Source: Shewanella sp. 1CM18E
GTDB taxonomy: Bacteria; Pseudomonadota; Gammaproteobacteria; Enterobacterales; Shewanellaceae
Direction: 5' to 3'
DNA: 64,000 nucleotides
Assembly: GCF_023161665.1 (NCBI RefSeq)
Contig: NZ_JALNTW010000002.1
Location: 372,001 to 436,000, forward strand
The position numbers and the translations under genes were made by a program. Every line of letters begins with the position of its first letter. Within the stretch, counting starts at the first letter, position 1. This document shows positions 63,873 to 64,000 of the stretch, piece by piece. The notes below the pieces were generated by a model that was not told where the DNA came from, did not search any database, and saw only the letters and a list, made by a program, of their open reading frames with translations.

Positions 63873-63888
63873 TATCTGCACTTTTCAG

Positions 63889-64000
63889 TTAGACCTTATG
63901 TAAACTGCGATCGCTGCTCCAGTTTAAGTGGTATTTTTCACCTGCTGGCTTATCTGTTAGCTCAAACGTATGAGCGCCAAAATAATCACGCTGGCCTTGC
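63889..64000 (-). CDS. gnd: 6-phosphogluconate dehydrogenase, C-terminal end (rest outside the window)
   Basis: The minus-strand frame from base 64000 to the TAA at 63889-63891 reads QGQRDYFGAHTFELTD, then KPAGEKYHLNWSSD. The QRDYFGAHT signature is the C-terminus of Gnd. Only about 36 residues are in the window. Confidence 0.85.
   Translation of the reverse strand, partial: QGQRDYFGAHTFELTDKPAGEKYHLNWSSDRSLHKV

Overview
The window looks like the chromosome of a Shewanella-type marine gammaproteobacterium. Base composition is moderate to low in G+C. Several gene orders are ones I associate with Shewanella: GntP permease, glycerate kinase, PLP decarboxylase; and a branched-chain amino acid degradation operon (thiolase, mmsA, acyl-CoA dehydrogenase, enoyl-CoA hydratase, HIBYL-CoA hydrolase, mmsB, SDR) followed by a CS1/ECP-like fimbrial locus, metA and ompW. 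The genus is inferred from content, not from a marker gene.

Layout. 1-4400: glycerate uptake and phosphorylation and an aspartate/glutamate decarboxylase. 4400-8500: two SigZ-type sigma factors, a rhodanese, a MalY/PatB-type C-S lyase with a 9-bp tandem repeat upstream, and a methyltransferase. 8700-17200: DUF2797, small envelope proteins, a secreted M9 collagenase, a LysE exporter, DUF1415, a viroplasmin-RNase H and a LETM1-like protein. 17350-23900: M17 aminopeptidase, outer-membrane porin, Rof, DUF2059, and a nucleoside transporter with a structured leader.

24900-30300 is a chromosomal integron. A truncated intI on the plus strand keeps its LexA box and lies beside an attI-like junction. 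Seven cassettes follow, all on the minus strand and each ended by an attC. The first encodes a truncated, motif-degenerate MreB. The distal attC is split by an IS110/IS1111-family element. The noncoding end of that element folds into a candidate guide RNA carrying a 10-nt copy of the attC target. Removing the element restores a 101-bp attC, the same size as most of its neighbours.

30300-39700: a broken FG-GAP lipoprotein, ybiT, a PD-(D/E)XK-like protein, divergent copA/cueR with a textbook MerR-type promoter, and an S9 peptidase homologue lacking its catalytic Ser and His. 39780-48110: the Val/Ile degradation operon with a LiuR-like palindrome upstream and a decayed duplicate of its last gene's 3' end. 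48600-54000: a LuxR regulator and a four-gene chaperone-usher fimbria locus. 54000-64000: metA downstream of a lipoprotein gene with a MetJ operator, ompW with an FNR box, a kinase-fold protein, a nucleotidyltransferase, tesB, an SDR lacking the catalytic Tyr, menA, and the 3' end of gnd.

All assignments were made by reading the sequence; no database search was run.
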